64,000 bases of DNA, taken from Streptomyces europaeiscabiei (lineage in GTDB: Bacteria > Actinomycetota > Actinomycetes > Streptomycetales > Streptomycetaceae). Below are positions 24,685 through 34,700 of the stretch, piece by piece. The notes under the pieces are model-generated. The model did not search any database and was not told the DNA's origin. It saw only the letters and a list, made by a program, of their open reading frames with translations. Numbering within the stretch: the stretch's first letter is position 1; each line of letters starts with the position of its first letter. The stretch spans positions 5,522,001-5,586,000 of the forward strand of contig NZ_CP107841.1 of the NCBI RefSeq assembly GCF_036346855.1, read 5' to 3'. The position numbers and the translations under genes were made by a program.

Positions 24685-25510
24685 TTTCCCGCCTCGGGCC
24701 GGTGCCGTCGACGAAGGCCGTCACGACCCGCGCGTACTCCCTCGGATGGGTCACGTGGGGAATGTGGCCGGCGCCCTCGAAGGTGAAGGTGTCCGCCTGG
24801 GGGAGGGCTTCGGCGAGGCGGGTGGTGACCGTGGCGAACCAGGGTGGGCCGGCCGTGCCCCGGGTGAGGAGGGCCGGGCCGGTGTAGGCGGAGAGGCCGG
24901 GGAGGTCCAGGTCGGCCCAGTGCGGGTCGTCGTGTTCGTCGAGGAACGTGGGGGCGTTGGCCAGGAAGGTCTGCCGGACCGGGGAAGGCAGTTGGTCCCA
25001 GGTGCCGGGGCCGACGGCGATCTCGTCCGTGAACTGGCGGGCCGCCGCCAGGGGTTCGTGCCCGCGCAGGTGGGTGAGGACGGAGGCGAACCTCTCGGCG
25101 ATCTCCGTCATGAGCGGCTGTGGGCGGGGGTCCTCGGGGACGATGCCCGTGAGCGGGGGGTCGTGGGCGATGATGCCCCGGAAGAGGTCGGGGCGGCGAG
25201 CGGCCAGGCCGAGCGTGGTCGAGGCGCCGAAGGAGTTGCCGGCGACGTAGGCCGGGGCGAAGTCCAGGGTCTCCATCAGGGCCGCCAGGTCCTCCTCGTC
25301 CTCGTGCCGTGAGCCCTGTCCCGGGGGACGTTCGCTGCGGCTGTGACCGCGGCGGTCGTAGATCAGGACGCGGAAGCGTTCGGTGAGGGCGGGGAGGGCC
25401 GGGAGCCAGGCGTGGTGGTCGCCCCAGGAGCCGTGCACCAGGACCAGCGGGTCGCCGGACCCGGCCACCTCGTAGAAGAGTTCGACGCCGTTCGCCTCGG
25501 CCCTTGGCAC
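24671..25510 (-). CDS. alpha/beta-hydrolase fold protein
   Basis: The product is 279 residues. The oxyanion-side motif LVLVHGSWG, nucleophile elbow GNSFGAS (Ser93), an acidic residue in the late strands and GHIPHVTHP (catalytic His) define an alpha/beta hydrolase, close to the haloperoxidase/esterase-like group. No signal peptide, so it acts in the cytoplasm on an unknown ester or similar bond. The stop lies inside the terminator of the convergent lyase gene. It lies next to the Tn3 remnant but its codon use matches the host. Confidence 0.88.
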   Translation of the reverse strand: MPRAEANGVELFYEVAGSGDPLVLVHGSWGDHHAWLPALPALTERFRVLIYDRRGHSRSERPPGQGSRHEDEEDLAALMETLDFAPAYVAGNSFGASTTLGLAARRPDLFRGIIAHDPPLTGIVPEDPRPQPLMTEIAERFASVLTHLRGHEPLAAARQFTDEIAVGPGTWDQLPSPVRQTFLANAPTFLDEHDDPHWADLDLPGLSAYTGPALLTRGTAGPPWFATVTTRLAEALPQADTFTFEGAGHIPHVTHPREYARVVTAFVDGTGPRRESPRP

Positions 25511-25619
25511 GCCCGGTCTCCTTGTCCGTCGGGTCCACCGGGTGGTGGTGTGGACATGTACCCCAACGAGACGGCGCCCCCTCCGGCACTGTGGCTCCGC
25601 CGGTGCTCAGCCCTGCGGC

Positions 25620-27385
25620 TCGGAGATGTTGACCAGTGTTCGCCGGCGGCGACCGAGCTGATCCCGGAGTTGGTGCCGTACGCGTAGGCGATCAGGAGCA
25701 GGCGTTCCAGGAGCTTGGCCTCGTCGATGGCCTCGCGGGTGCCGACCGGGGCGAGGGCCTTGAGCATCCCGGTGCGCAGGGCGGCTTCCTTGAGGATGTC
25801 GATCAGGGCGACGGTGCCCCACTTCTTGCGGATCGCCTTTTTGAGCTTGCGCAGGTTCTTCGGTTCCTTCTGCGGCTCGGGCTCGGTGAACTTGATCGCG
25901 CCGTTGCGGTGCTTGCCGCTGATCGTCACCCACGGCAGTTTCGGCAGCCTGGTGTCCAGGGCGCCGAGCTCGGCGCGCATCTCGCTCTTCAGCTGGGCGG
26001 TGAAGACCTTCCCGTCGCGCGGCTTGTTGAGCTTCTCGTAGTACTCCGCGCGCCTGACCTCGAAGTCGTCGGGCAGGTCGTCGTCGGGGTTGCGCCACTT
26101 GTCGGCGCCGGTCACCCAGATCTCCTTGCAGCGCAGCCGGTCGCGCAGGGCCTGGAAGACGCACGCCTCGTAGACCGTGCGCATGACGCGCTTGGGCCCT
26201 TTGTCGGGGGTGAAGATCGCGAACTCCATCCAGTCCTTGCGGACTACTCCGTCCAGCGGGATGGTCTCGCCGAGCGGCAGGTAGGTGGTGGAGGAGTCCT
26301 TGTGCCGCTCGATGAGCTTCAGCGCCTCCAGAAGTCGAGGACGCCGAGCAGCTTCATCAGCCCGCTGCGGTAGTGGTTGCTGTAGGAGGGCTTGAACACC
26401 TCCCGCTTGGAGCGGGCGAACTCGGCGTTGGTGGCCTTCATCTCGGCGACCAGGTCCTTGAGGGTCTTCTCCCCGCCGGCCGCCGGGTAGATCACGTCCC
26501 GTACCGAGCCCTCGGGGGCGCCGAGGGAGGCTGCGGCGATCTTCCCGAGCAGCCCGGACTTGCCACGGACCTTGGTGAGCTCGGCCACGAACGCCTCGGT
26601 GACCTTCTTCTCCGCCCGCGCGTTGATGCGGTGCACCGTGGAGTTCAGCAGCTCCACCAGGGTGTCGGTGATCTCCCGCTCCCGCTGGAACAGCAGCGCG
26701 GCCAGCAGCACGTGCCGGACAGGCGTGTCGAAGCGGCGCAGGTGACTCGGTGAGGCGGCCGATGCCCTGGCCCGCCACGCGTTGATGACCTGCACGCCGA
26801 TCCCGGCGAACACCTTCGCTGGGACACTGACGGCGCGGACCTGCCCCAGCTTGGATATCTCGTCGAGCAGCGAGTTGAGGCTGACGTTTGCCCGGATGGG
26901 CCTTGATGTCTGCCAGCACCGACTCCGCGTCGTCTTCGTGGTCCTCACCGTCGCCGTCCACGGCTGCCTCGTCGCCCTGCTCGGCGCCGGGCAGGGCAGT
27001 GAAGACCAGCGCGTCCAGCCGACGGGGACATTCCTCGGCCTGCGTGAGCCGTGCGGCGACCTCGGTGACAGCCCGTTCGTCGGCCTGGTGCAGCGCGGAG
27101 CGGATGACCGTGGTGACCTGGGCCGCGGTTGGCGGCTCGATCAGGTCCACGCGCATCTGCCGCAGGAGCTCGGCCCGCACCTGTTCCTCGCGGCGTTCGT
27201 CGTGCCAGATCACGTCCACCAGGTGCGAGACGAGCTTGACCAGGTCGGTCCTGGTGCACTCGTGCCAGCCGGTCAGATCCCGCAGCTCGCTGCGGTGCCG
27301 CTTCGCGGGCGCGCGAGGTGAAGTCGTAGAACCCCAGCTCGGACGCGGCAACGCCGAGTTCCCTCGATCAGCGGCCCGGCCGCGG
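25620..27385 (-). pseudogene. decayed Tn3-family transposase
   Basis: Three reading frames together give parts of a Tn3-type transposase. The N-terminal DUF4158-like part (about 26900-27360) includes ELGFYDFTSRAR and, in another frame after an extra base near 27305, KRHRSELRDLTGW. The middle part (26319-26948) includes VINAWRARASAASPSHLRRF. The catalytic-domain part (25620-26320) includes EIWVTGADKWRNPDDDLPDD and LLIAYAYGTNSGI. At least three frameshifts separate them, and the C-terminal catalytic end and extreme N-terminus are missing. No terminal inverted repeats or resolvase were found. It marks an old insertion between host genes. Confidence 0.88.
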
Positions 27386-27539
27386 CGCCGACGCCTGCCT
27401 CGGCGGTTTCCCGCCCCCGGCCTCAGGGGGCGATCTTGTCCGGACGAACAGACAATGAGCGCGAGGGATCCTGTCACAGCTGTGGCGGGATGTGCGGTTC
27501 TGCGGTCTGGAGGTCGTGGGAGATGGGACACGTGCGGCC

Positions 27540-27932
27540 ATGACGGTCGAAGAACAGACTCCTGACGTCCGTGGATGCCTCCCCGTCGGGAGCTTGATCC
27601 GCCGCCCCGGGCCGGTGAAGCGCACCGGTCCCGCAGGGCCTGCGACCGCCCCGCCGCCCGGCTCGCAGGACGAACTGGTGTCCGTCCGGAACATGATGGC
27701 TCGGCTGAGGGCCGTCTATCCCTCCGTCGACGCGGTCACCGTCGAGGCCACAGTCAGGACCGCTTATGACTCCTTCCACCAGGCCAGGGTCAGAGCCTAC
27801 GTCCCGATCCTGGTCGAACGCCGGTCCCGGAGAGTGCTCCGTGCCGCCTGCCGCACCGCTCCCGGTCAGGCTGTCGACCGCAGCGCGGCCCCCGAGACGC
27901 GCCGCGCTCACCCCGGACCGGAGAAGGACTGA
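27540..27932 (+). CDS. three-helix bundle domain protein
   Basis: The product is about 130 residues. Residues 45-100 carry a helical segment (RLRAVYPSVDAVTVEATVRTAYDSF, then ARVRAYVPILVERRSRRVL) that matches the small actinobacterial three-helix bundle dimerisation domain seen near stress-related genes. The N-terminal 40 residues are Pro-rich and the tail is disordered. The start is ATG 27540. It ends 2 bases before the PPK2 start, so the two are almost certainly co-transcribed. Confidence 0.7.
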   Translation: MTVEEQTPDVRGCLPVGSLIRRPGPVKRTGPAGPATAPPPGSQDELVSVRNMMARLRAVYPSVDAVTVEATVRTAYDSFHQARVRAYVPILVERRSRRVLRAACRTAPGQAVDRSAAPETRRAHPGPEKD

Positions 27933-27934
27933 TC

Positions 27935-28927
27935 GTGATGTCGGACGACAGAGCCGAACGCATTGCGGACTTCATCGCGCCACTCCGGGTGAAACCGGGG
28001 TCGAAGGTGCGCCTGGAGCGGGACTTCGATCCTCGCTACAAGGCAGGTCTGAAGAAGCGGGAGGGGATCGAGCTGCTGCGGACCGGGGTGTCTCTGCTGG
28101 CCGAGTACCAGGAGCGGCTGGCCGCCCAGGACACCTACGGCGTACTCCTGTGCCTCCAGGCCCTTGATGCCGGTGGCAAGGACGGGACGATCCGCCATGT
28201 GATGAGCGGCGTCAATCCTCAGGGCGTACGGGTCAGCAGCTTCAAGGTGCCCTCCGCCGAGGAACTCGACCACGACTACCTGTGGCGCTACGCCCAGCGC
28301 CTGCCCACGCGCGGTGAGATCGCTATCTTCAACCGCTCGCACTACGAGGAGGTTCTCGTCGTGCGCGTCCACCCCGAGAACCTGGTCCGGCAGAGCCTGC
28401 CGGACGACACGCGCGGGCCGGACATATGGCAGCGGCGCTACCGGGAGATCAACCACTGGGAGCACTACCTCACGGACAACGGGTTCAAGGTGGTGAAGAT
28501 CTTCCTGAACCTGTCCAAGGAGGAGCAGCGCACCCGTTTCCTGAAGCGGATCGACCGGCCGGAGAAGAACTGGAAGTTCTCCGCGGCCGACGTCCGCGAG
28601 CGGCGCCGGTGGGACGACTACCAGCACGCGTTCTCCGAGATGCTGTCGGCCACGAGTACGAAGTGGGCGCCGTGGTACGTCGTGCCGGCGGACCGGAAGT
28701 GGTTCGGGCGGATCTGCGCGGCGGCGATCCTCGCGCACACCCTGATGGACATCGATCCTCAGTTCCCCGACGTCGGGGAAGAGGCACGCAAGGACCTGCT
28801 CGTCACCAAACGGGACCTGGAGCAGGAGGCCCCTGCCGGGGCACCGGCCGATCCGTACGCCGACCGGCACCCATCAGCCGCGCGGGCCACCGGGCGGAAA
28901 GACCGGCCGAGGAGGAAGCGAGGCTAG
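27935..28927 (+). CDS. ppk2: polyphosphate kinase 2 family protein (PPK2 class III-like)
   Basis: The product is 330 residues. It has the PPK2 P-loop-like Walker A LDAGGKDGT, the lid and catalytic segment IFNRSHYEEVLVVRVHP, and the characteristic RPEKNWKFSAADVRERRRWDDY, ending with WYVVPADRKWFGR. The pattern is closest to class III enzymes, which phosphorylate AMP/ADP using polyphosphate. GTG 27935 or ATG 27938 follows GGAGAAGGA. The C-terminal 40 residues are Pro/Arg-rich and atypical. It is followed 70 bases later by a cation P-type ATPase; such pairs occur in actinobacterial stress clusters. Confidence 0.93.
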   Translation: MMSDDRAERIADFIAPLRVKPGSKVRLERDFDPRYKAGLKKREGIELLRTGVSLLAEYQERLAAQDTYGVLLCLQALDAGGKDGTIRHVMSGVNPQGVRVSSFKVPSAEELDHDYLWRYAQRLPTRGEIAIFNRSHYEEVLVVRVHPENLVRQSLPDDTRGPDIWQRRYREINHWEHYLTDNGFKVVKIFLNLSKEEQRTRFLKRIDRPEKNWKFSAADVRERRRWDDYQHAFSEMLSATSTKWAPWYVVPADRKWFGRICAAAILAHTLMDIDPQFPDVGEEARKDLLVTKRDLEQEAPAGAPADPYADRHPSAARATGRKDRPRRKRG

Positions 28928-28997
28928 GACCTGTCGGAGCGGCGCGCGACCGGCCTGGACGCAGCCGCGGCCACGGCCACGGATCGGAGGCAGAACG

Positions 28998-31718
28998 ATG
29001 ACGGTGCGTTCGCATTCCGTGGGAGAACAGCCTCCGTCCTCGGGTGACGACTGGTACGCACAGGCTCCCGAGGAGGTCGTAGCGGCGTTCGGTGTCGATC
29101 CGCCGGTCGGTCTCTCCGCGGCACGGGCCACGCAGCTGCTGACCGCGCACGGCCCGAACTCGCTGCCCGAGGAGAAGCGGCCTGCGGCCTGGCGCCGGTC
29201 CCTCGCGCAGTACCGCAGTTACATGCAGATCGTCCTCGTGGCCGCGGCGGTCGTCTCGCTGCTCATCAAGGAGTGGACCACTGCGGTCCTGCTGATCGTC
29301 CTGACCCTGCTGAACGCGGTCGTGGGCCTGCGCCAGGAGGGCAAGGCCGAGAGCGCGATGAACGCGCTGCAATCGATGATGAAGGCGACGGCACGGGTAC
29401 GCAGGGACGGCACGGAGGCCGAGATCCCCGCCGAACAGCTCGTCGTCGGCGACATAGTGCTCATCACCGCCGGGGACCAGGTGGCGGCGGACGGACGCAT
29501 CATCGAGGCCAGTGCCCTGCAGATCGACGAGTCGGCACTCACCGGCGAGAGCGTCCCGGCCGCGAAGAACGCCGGCACACTCCCTGGCCCCCTGCCGGCC
29601 CCCGGCGACCGGACGAACATGGCCTTCATGAACACCCCGGTCACCCACGGCAGCGGCGTGCTCGTCGTCACCGCGACCGGCGCCGCAACTGAGGTCGGCA
29701 AGATCTCCGGGATGCTGTCGGCCACCGAGAAAGAGGTACCGCCACTCACCAGGGAACTCGACACCCTGACGCTGTGGATCACCGGGGCGGCGGCTCTGAC
29801 CATGATCGTGATGTTCGCCCTGGGACGCGGGCGGGACCAGGCCTGGGACGTCCTGTTCGTCAGCGCGGTCTCGCTGGCCATCGCCGCCATCCCCGAGGCC
29901 CTGCCGACCGTGACCCAGGCGATCCTCTCCGTCGGCAGCCTCAACCTGGCGAAGCGGAACGCCATCGTCAAGGAACTCCCGTCCGTCGAGACCCTGGCGT
30001 TCACGTCGGCGATCAACTCGGACAAGACCGGCACCCTGACCATGAACCAGATGACCGCCGTCGAAGTCGTGAGTCCCACCGACCGGTACACCGTCTCGGG
30101 CACCGGCTACGGGCTCGACGGGAAGATCCACCATGCCGCGGGGGCCTCCGCAGGCATCGAAGACGCGATCCTGCCGTACGTGGTGGCCAGCGACGCGAAG
30201 CTGGTGGACGGCGAGGTGGTGGGCGATCCCACCGAGGGCGCGCTGCTGGTGCTCGCGCACAAGGCCGGGCTGGACATCGACGCCACCAGGGAGGGACTTC
30301 CCCGGCTCGCCACGCTGCCGTTCGACCCGGACTACAAGCTCATGGCCACCTTCAACCAAGCGGTCGACGCCTCCGGGCAGCAGATCGTCCGGTGCTTCGT
30401 CAAAGGCGCGGTCCCGGCAGTGACGGCGCGGGCCGCCACCGCGCTCGCGGCCGGCGCGACCATCCCGTGGGACGCCGAGCTGAACGCGCGCGCCGACGCG
30501 CAGACCGAGCGGATGGGCGGCGAGGGACGCCGGGTGATGGCCGCGGCCACCCGTGATCTGGACCCCGCCGGCTTCGATCCGGACGGCGACCTCCTCGCCT
30601 ACATCACCGAGCTGCGGATGACCAGCCTCGTCGGCATGGTCGATCCGCCCCGAGAAGACGCCAAGGCAGCCGTGGCCGGCGCGCAGGCGGGGCACATCCG
30701 AGTCCGCATGGTGACCGGTGACGACGTCACCACCGGCGCGGCGATCGCCCGGCAGCTCGGCATCCCCGGCGACGCGGTCCTCGGCGCCGACTTCGCCGCC
30801 ATGAGCGAGGACGAGCAGCTCGCCCGCATCGACGGCATCGGGGTGGTGGGCCGCGTCGCACCGGAGCACAAAGTACTGCTCGCCGACACGCTCAAGAAGA
30901 AGGGCGATGTCGTGGCGATGACCGGGGACGGTGTCAACGACGCGCCTGCCATCAAAGCCGCCGACATCGGTATCGCCATGGGCAGCGGCACGGATGTGGC
31001 GAAGAACGCCGGACGCATGATCCTCTCCGACGACCGCTTCGCCACCATCGTCTACGCCGTGGAGCAGGGCCGGCGAATCTACGACAACCTGACCAAGTAC
31101 ATCCGGTTCGTCCTGCTCCTGCTCGTCACCTTCGTGCTGACCTTTCTCGGGGCCACCGTCTTCAACATCGCCGCCGGTGAGCCGTTCACCCCGCCGCAGG
31201 TGCTGTGGATCCACTTCGTCGTCAACGCCTCCTTCGGCTTCGCGCTCGGTTTCGACCGGGAGAGCCCCGGGCTCATGCGACGCAGGCCGCGTCCGCGAGG
31301 GGAGTCCGTGCTCACCCGGCCCGTACTGGTCACGGTCGGACTCGGCGGGCTGGCGATCACCGTCGTCCTGCTCGGACTGATCAAGCTCGGTCAGACCCAC
31401 TTCGACAGTGTCGAGACCGGTCGGTCGATCGCGTTCACTGCCTTCGCCCTCTGTCTGATCGTGGCCGCGTTCGAGTGCCGCAGCGAGACGGACTCGGTGC
31501 TGACGACGTCCACCTTCGACAGCAGGCAGATGAACTGGGTGGCACTGACCCAGTTCGTACTCGCGGTCCTGGTGACCCAGATGGACGGCTTCCGCCGCAT
31601 CCTCGGAACGACCCAGATCAACGCGCGGCAGTTCGGCTGGGCGCTGCTGGCCGCCCTCGCGCTCCTGCTCCTGTGGGAACTGGGAAAGTTCCTGGCCCGT
31701 CGGTCAAGAGACACCTGA
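28998..31718 (+). CDS. P2-type cation-transporting ATPase
   Basis: The product is 906 residues, full length for the P2 (SERCA-like/PMR1-like) group. It shows an N-terminal cation-ATPase domain, LTGES in the actuator, IPEALP in helix M4, the phosphorylation motif SDKTGTLTMNQM, MVTGDDVTTG and MTGDGVNDAPA of the P domain, and about ten membrane segments, four to six of them after the P domain. IPEALP instead of the usual PEGLP places it in a bacterial side branch; calcium, magnesium or monovalent transport cannot be distinguished by sight. GGAGG precedes ATG 28998. The PPK2 gene upstream suggests shared stress or energy regulation. Confidence 0.93.
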   Translation: MTVRSHSVGEQPPSSGDDWYAQAPEEVVAAFGVDPPVGLSAARATQLLTAHGPNSLPEEKRPAAWRRSLAQYRSYMQIVLVAAAVVSLLIKEWTTAVLLIVLTLLNAVVGLRQEGKAESAMNALQSMMKATARVRRDGTEAEIPAEQLVVGDIVLITAGDQVAADGRIIEASALQIDESALTGESVPAAKNAGTLPGPLPAPGDRTNMAFMNTPVTHGSGVLVVTATGAATEVGKISGMLSATEKEVPPLTRELDTLTLWITGAAALTMIVMFALGRGRDQAWDVLFVSAVSLAIAAIPEALPTVTQAILSVGSLNLAKRNAIVKELPSVETLAFTSAINSDKTGTLTMNQMTAVEVVSPTDRYTVSGTGYGLDGKIHHAAGASAGIEDAILPYVVASDAKLVDGEVVGDPTEGALLVLAHKAGLDIDATREGLPRLATLPFDPDYKLMATFNQAVDASGQQIVRCFVKGAVPAVTARAATALAAGATIPWDAELNARADAQTERMGGEGRRVMAAATRDLDPAGFDPDGDLLAYITELRMTSLVGMVDPPREDAKAAVAGAQAGHIRVRMVTGDDVTTGAAIARQLGIPGDAVLGADFAAMSEDEQLARIDGIGVVGRVAPEHKVLLADTLKKKGDVVAMTGDGVNDAPAIKAADIGIAMGSGTDVAKNAGRMILSDDRFATIVYAVEQGRRIYDNLTKYIRFVLLLLVTFVLTFLGATVFNIAAGEPFTPPQVLWIHFVVNASFGFALGFDRESPGLMRRRPRPRGESVLTRPVLVTVGLGGLAITVVLLGLIKLGQTHFDSVETGRSIAFTAFALCLIVAAFECRSETDSVLTTSTFDSRQMNWVALTQFVLAVLVTQMDGFRRILGTTQINARQFGWALLAALALLLLWELGKFLARRSRDT

Positions 31719-31775
31719 TGCGTTGGCACTTCACGGCCCGGTGAGACGCTCAGGGACGCCTGTGACACTTTGCCG

Positions 31776-34700
31776 GTGAGACACAGAACCGCACGCATAC
31801 CCGGATTCAGACACAGACCCGGGCACCACACAGCCACCGCAGCCCTGCTCGTCCTCGCCCTGACCGGTGGCGCGTTCGCCGCCGTGGGACAGGCGGTCGC
31901 CGACGACACCACGACCACGGCCGACACCGCCACGGAGACCGTCGAGGAGCGCGATCTCGGCCCCGCGGAGGCCGACGACGAGGCGACCGCACGGCTGCTC
32001 GCACAGGCACAGGACCGTCGTATCGAGATCCTCTCCGCCCGTACCGAGACCGGCTCCACGTACGCCAACCCCGACGGCACCCTCACGGCGGAGGCGTTCG
32101 CCGCGCAGGTGCGGGTGAAGGAGGACGGGCGATGGAAGGAGCTCGACACCTCACTGTCCGACACAGGTACCGCCCTCACTCCCGACACCGCGGCCGCCGA
32201 CATCACTGTCTCCGACGGCGGGGACACCGCCCTCGCCTCGGTCTCCGAAGACGGCAGGACCTTCGGGCTCGGCTGGGCGGAGAAGCTGCCCAGCCCAACC
32301 GTGGACGGTGACACCGCCTCGTACGACCTCGGCGCGGGCGAGACACTCGAAGTCACCGCGCTCCCCCAGGGGTTCTCGCAGAACGTCCTGCTGGACCGGG
32401 CGCCGGACGAGCCGGTGTCGTACCGGATCCCCCTGGAGCTCGACGGGCTCACCCTCGCCGAGGCGGACTCCGGGCATCTGCTGCTCACGGACCCCTCCGG
32501 CGCGCTGATCGCCGAGGCGCCCGCGCCGATGATGTGGGACTCCAGCCGGAACGAGCTGTCCGGCGAACCGGAGCGCCAGGCCCGGGTCGACGCGGACATC
32601 GAGACCGCCGCCGACGGCAGCCAGACCCTGGTCCTCACCCCGGACGCCGGTTTCCTCGCCGAGGCCACCTACCCCGTGACGGTTGATCCGACCTCCACCC
32701 TCGCGGTGACCACGGACACTTGGGTGGCCACTAACTACACCGACTCGCAGGTCTCCTCCACAGAGCTGAAGTCGGGAACGTACGACGCCGGTGGCACCAA
32801 GGCCCGTTCGTATCTGAAGTTCGACGTCTCGGACTTCGCTGACAAGCACATCACCGACACCAACCTGTCGCTCTACTCGTACTGGTCCTCGTCCTGCTCG
32901 ACCGCGGGCGCCGGCACCCAGATCCGGCGGATCACCTCCACCTGGTCCTCGTCGACCGTCACCTGGGACGAGCAGCCGTCGACGACCACCACGGGCGCGG
33001 TCACCAGCACCGCCGCCAAGGGCTACTCGGACGACTGCCCGGCCGGCACGGTCAACTTCGACATCGACGACATCGTGCAGGACTGGGCCGACGGGTCCAC
33101 CAACTACGGCATCCAGGTGCGCGGGGCGAGCGAGACGGACTCGCTGACCTGGCGCCGCTACCGGTCGGCGAACTACATCGCCAGCGACTCTGCCGTCGAG
33201 CCGCACCTGACCGTCACCTACAACTCGTACCCGAGCACGGCCACCCAGATCCTGCCGCCCGCCTCGGCCGTCACCCCCGACGCCACCCCCACCCTGTGGG
33301 CCAGGGCGAGCGACGCCGACGCCGACCAGCTCCGCTACACCTTCGAGGTCTGGGACAGCGGCCTGACGACCCGGAAGACCACCGGCAACTCCAAGTACCT
33401 GCTCTCCGGCCGGATGGGCACCTGGACCTCGGGCACGCTCGCCGCCGGGACCTACAAGTGGCGGGTCAAGGCGTACGACGCGACCGACCTGTCCAAGTCC
33501 TGGTCGGCCTGGCGGACCCTGACCGTCGACCCGACGGCACCGGCCGCGCCCGGCATCACCAGCACCAGCCACGCCTCGTCCACCGGCTGGTACGCCGCCG
33601 ACGACTTCACCGGCACGCTCACCGCCGACGACACCAGCGGCATCGACGGCTACGCCGTGAAGATCGACCGCTCCCCGGCCACCGGCGCCGGCACCACGGT
33701 CACCCAGACCTCCACCACCGTTAGCGCCGCCGACCGGGCCGACGGCACCTGGTACGTCCACGCCGCCGCCCGCAATAAGGCGGGCCTGTGGTCGACGACC
33801 CAGAGCCTCCCGTTCAACGTCGACACCACCGCCCCGAGCGCCCCGACGGTCACCTCGTCCACGCACCCGCTCGGCACGTCCACGTACGCGAGTCGCACGG
33901 CCTCCTTCACCTGGACCGCGCCGACCGATACTTCGGGCGTGGCCGCGTACGCCGTGAGCGTGGACCAGAATGCCTCGACGCTGCCGTCGAGCAGCTCGAC
34001 CACCCAGACAGCCGCTTCCCTCACCACCACGGTGAGCGCCGACGGCACCTGGTACCTGCACGTACGGGCCAAGGACAAGGCGGGCAACTGGGCAGCGTCC
34101 GCCGCTCATTACTCCTTCGGTGTCGACTCGACCCTGGCGCTGCTGCCGACCGTCAGCTCGGCCACACACCCGGACCAGGCCGCCGCCTACAAGACGACCG
34201 CCTTCACGGCGACCTGGGCGACGAGTGCCGCCGCGGCCGGGTACAGCTACGTCCTGGACGCCGCATCGGACACGGTCCCGAACACCACCACCGACTCCAC
34301 CACCGCGTCCTACGCCGGCACGGTCACGGAGGGCACCTGGTACCTACACGTCCGCGCGGCCGACGCCGCCGGGACATGGGGACCCACGGCCCACTACCGC
34401 TTCACCGTCGACACCACCGCACCCGCCGTCCCCACGGTCTCCTCGCCGGACTTCCCCGACGAAGTATGGGCCGGTGACGCGGGCGACACCGGAACGTTCA
34501 CCCTGAGTTCCGGCGACAAGGGCCTGAAGTCGTTCACCTACGCGCTCGACGGCGGAACGGCCACGACGGTCACCGCGACCGCGGCGGCCGAGGCGATCGA
34601 CCTGACCCCGGCAAGCGACGGCAGCCACAAGCTCACCGTCACCGCCACCGACAAGGCGGGCAACACCTCCGCCGCCACCGCCTACACCTTCCACGTCGGC

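Noticed and set aside
28803..31400. An 865-codon open frame on the minus strand
   Set aside because: Antisense to the P-type ATPase, compositionally biased and without motifs; a shadow frame.
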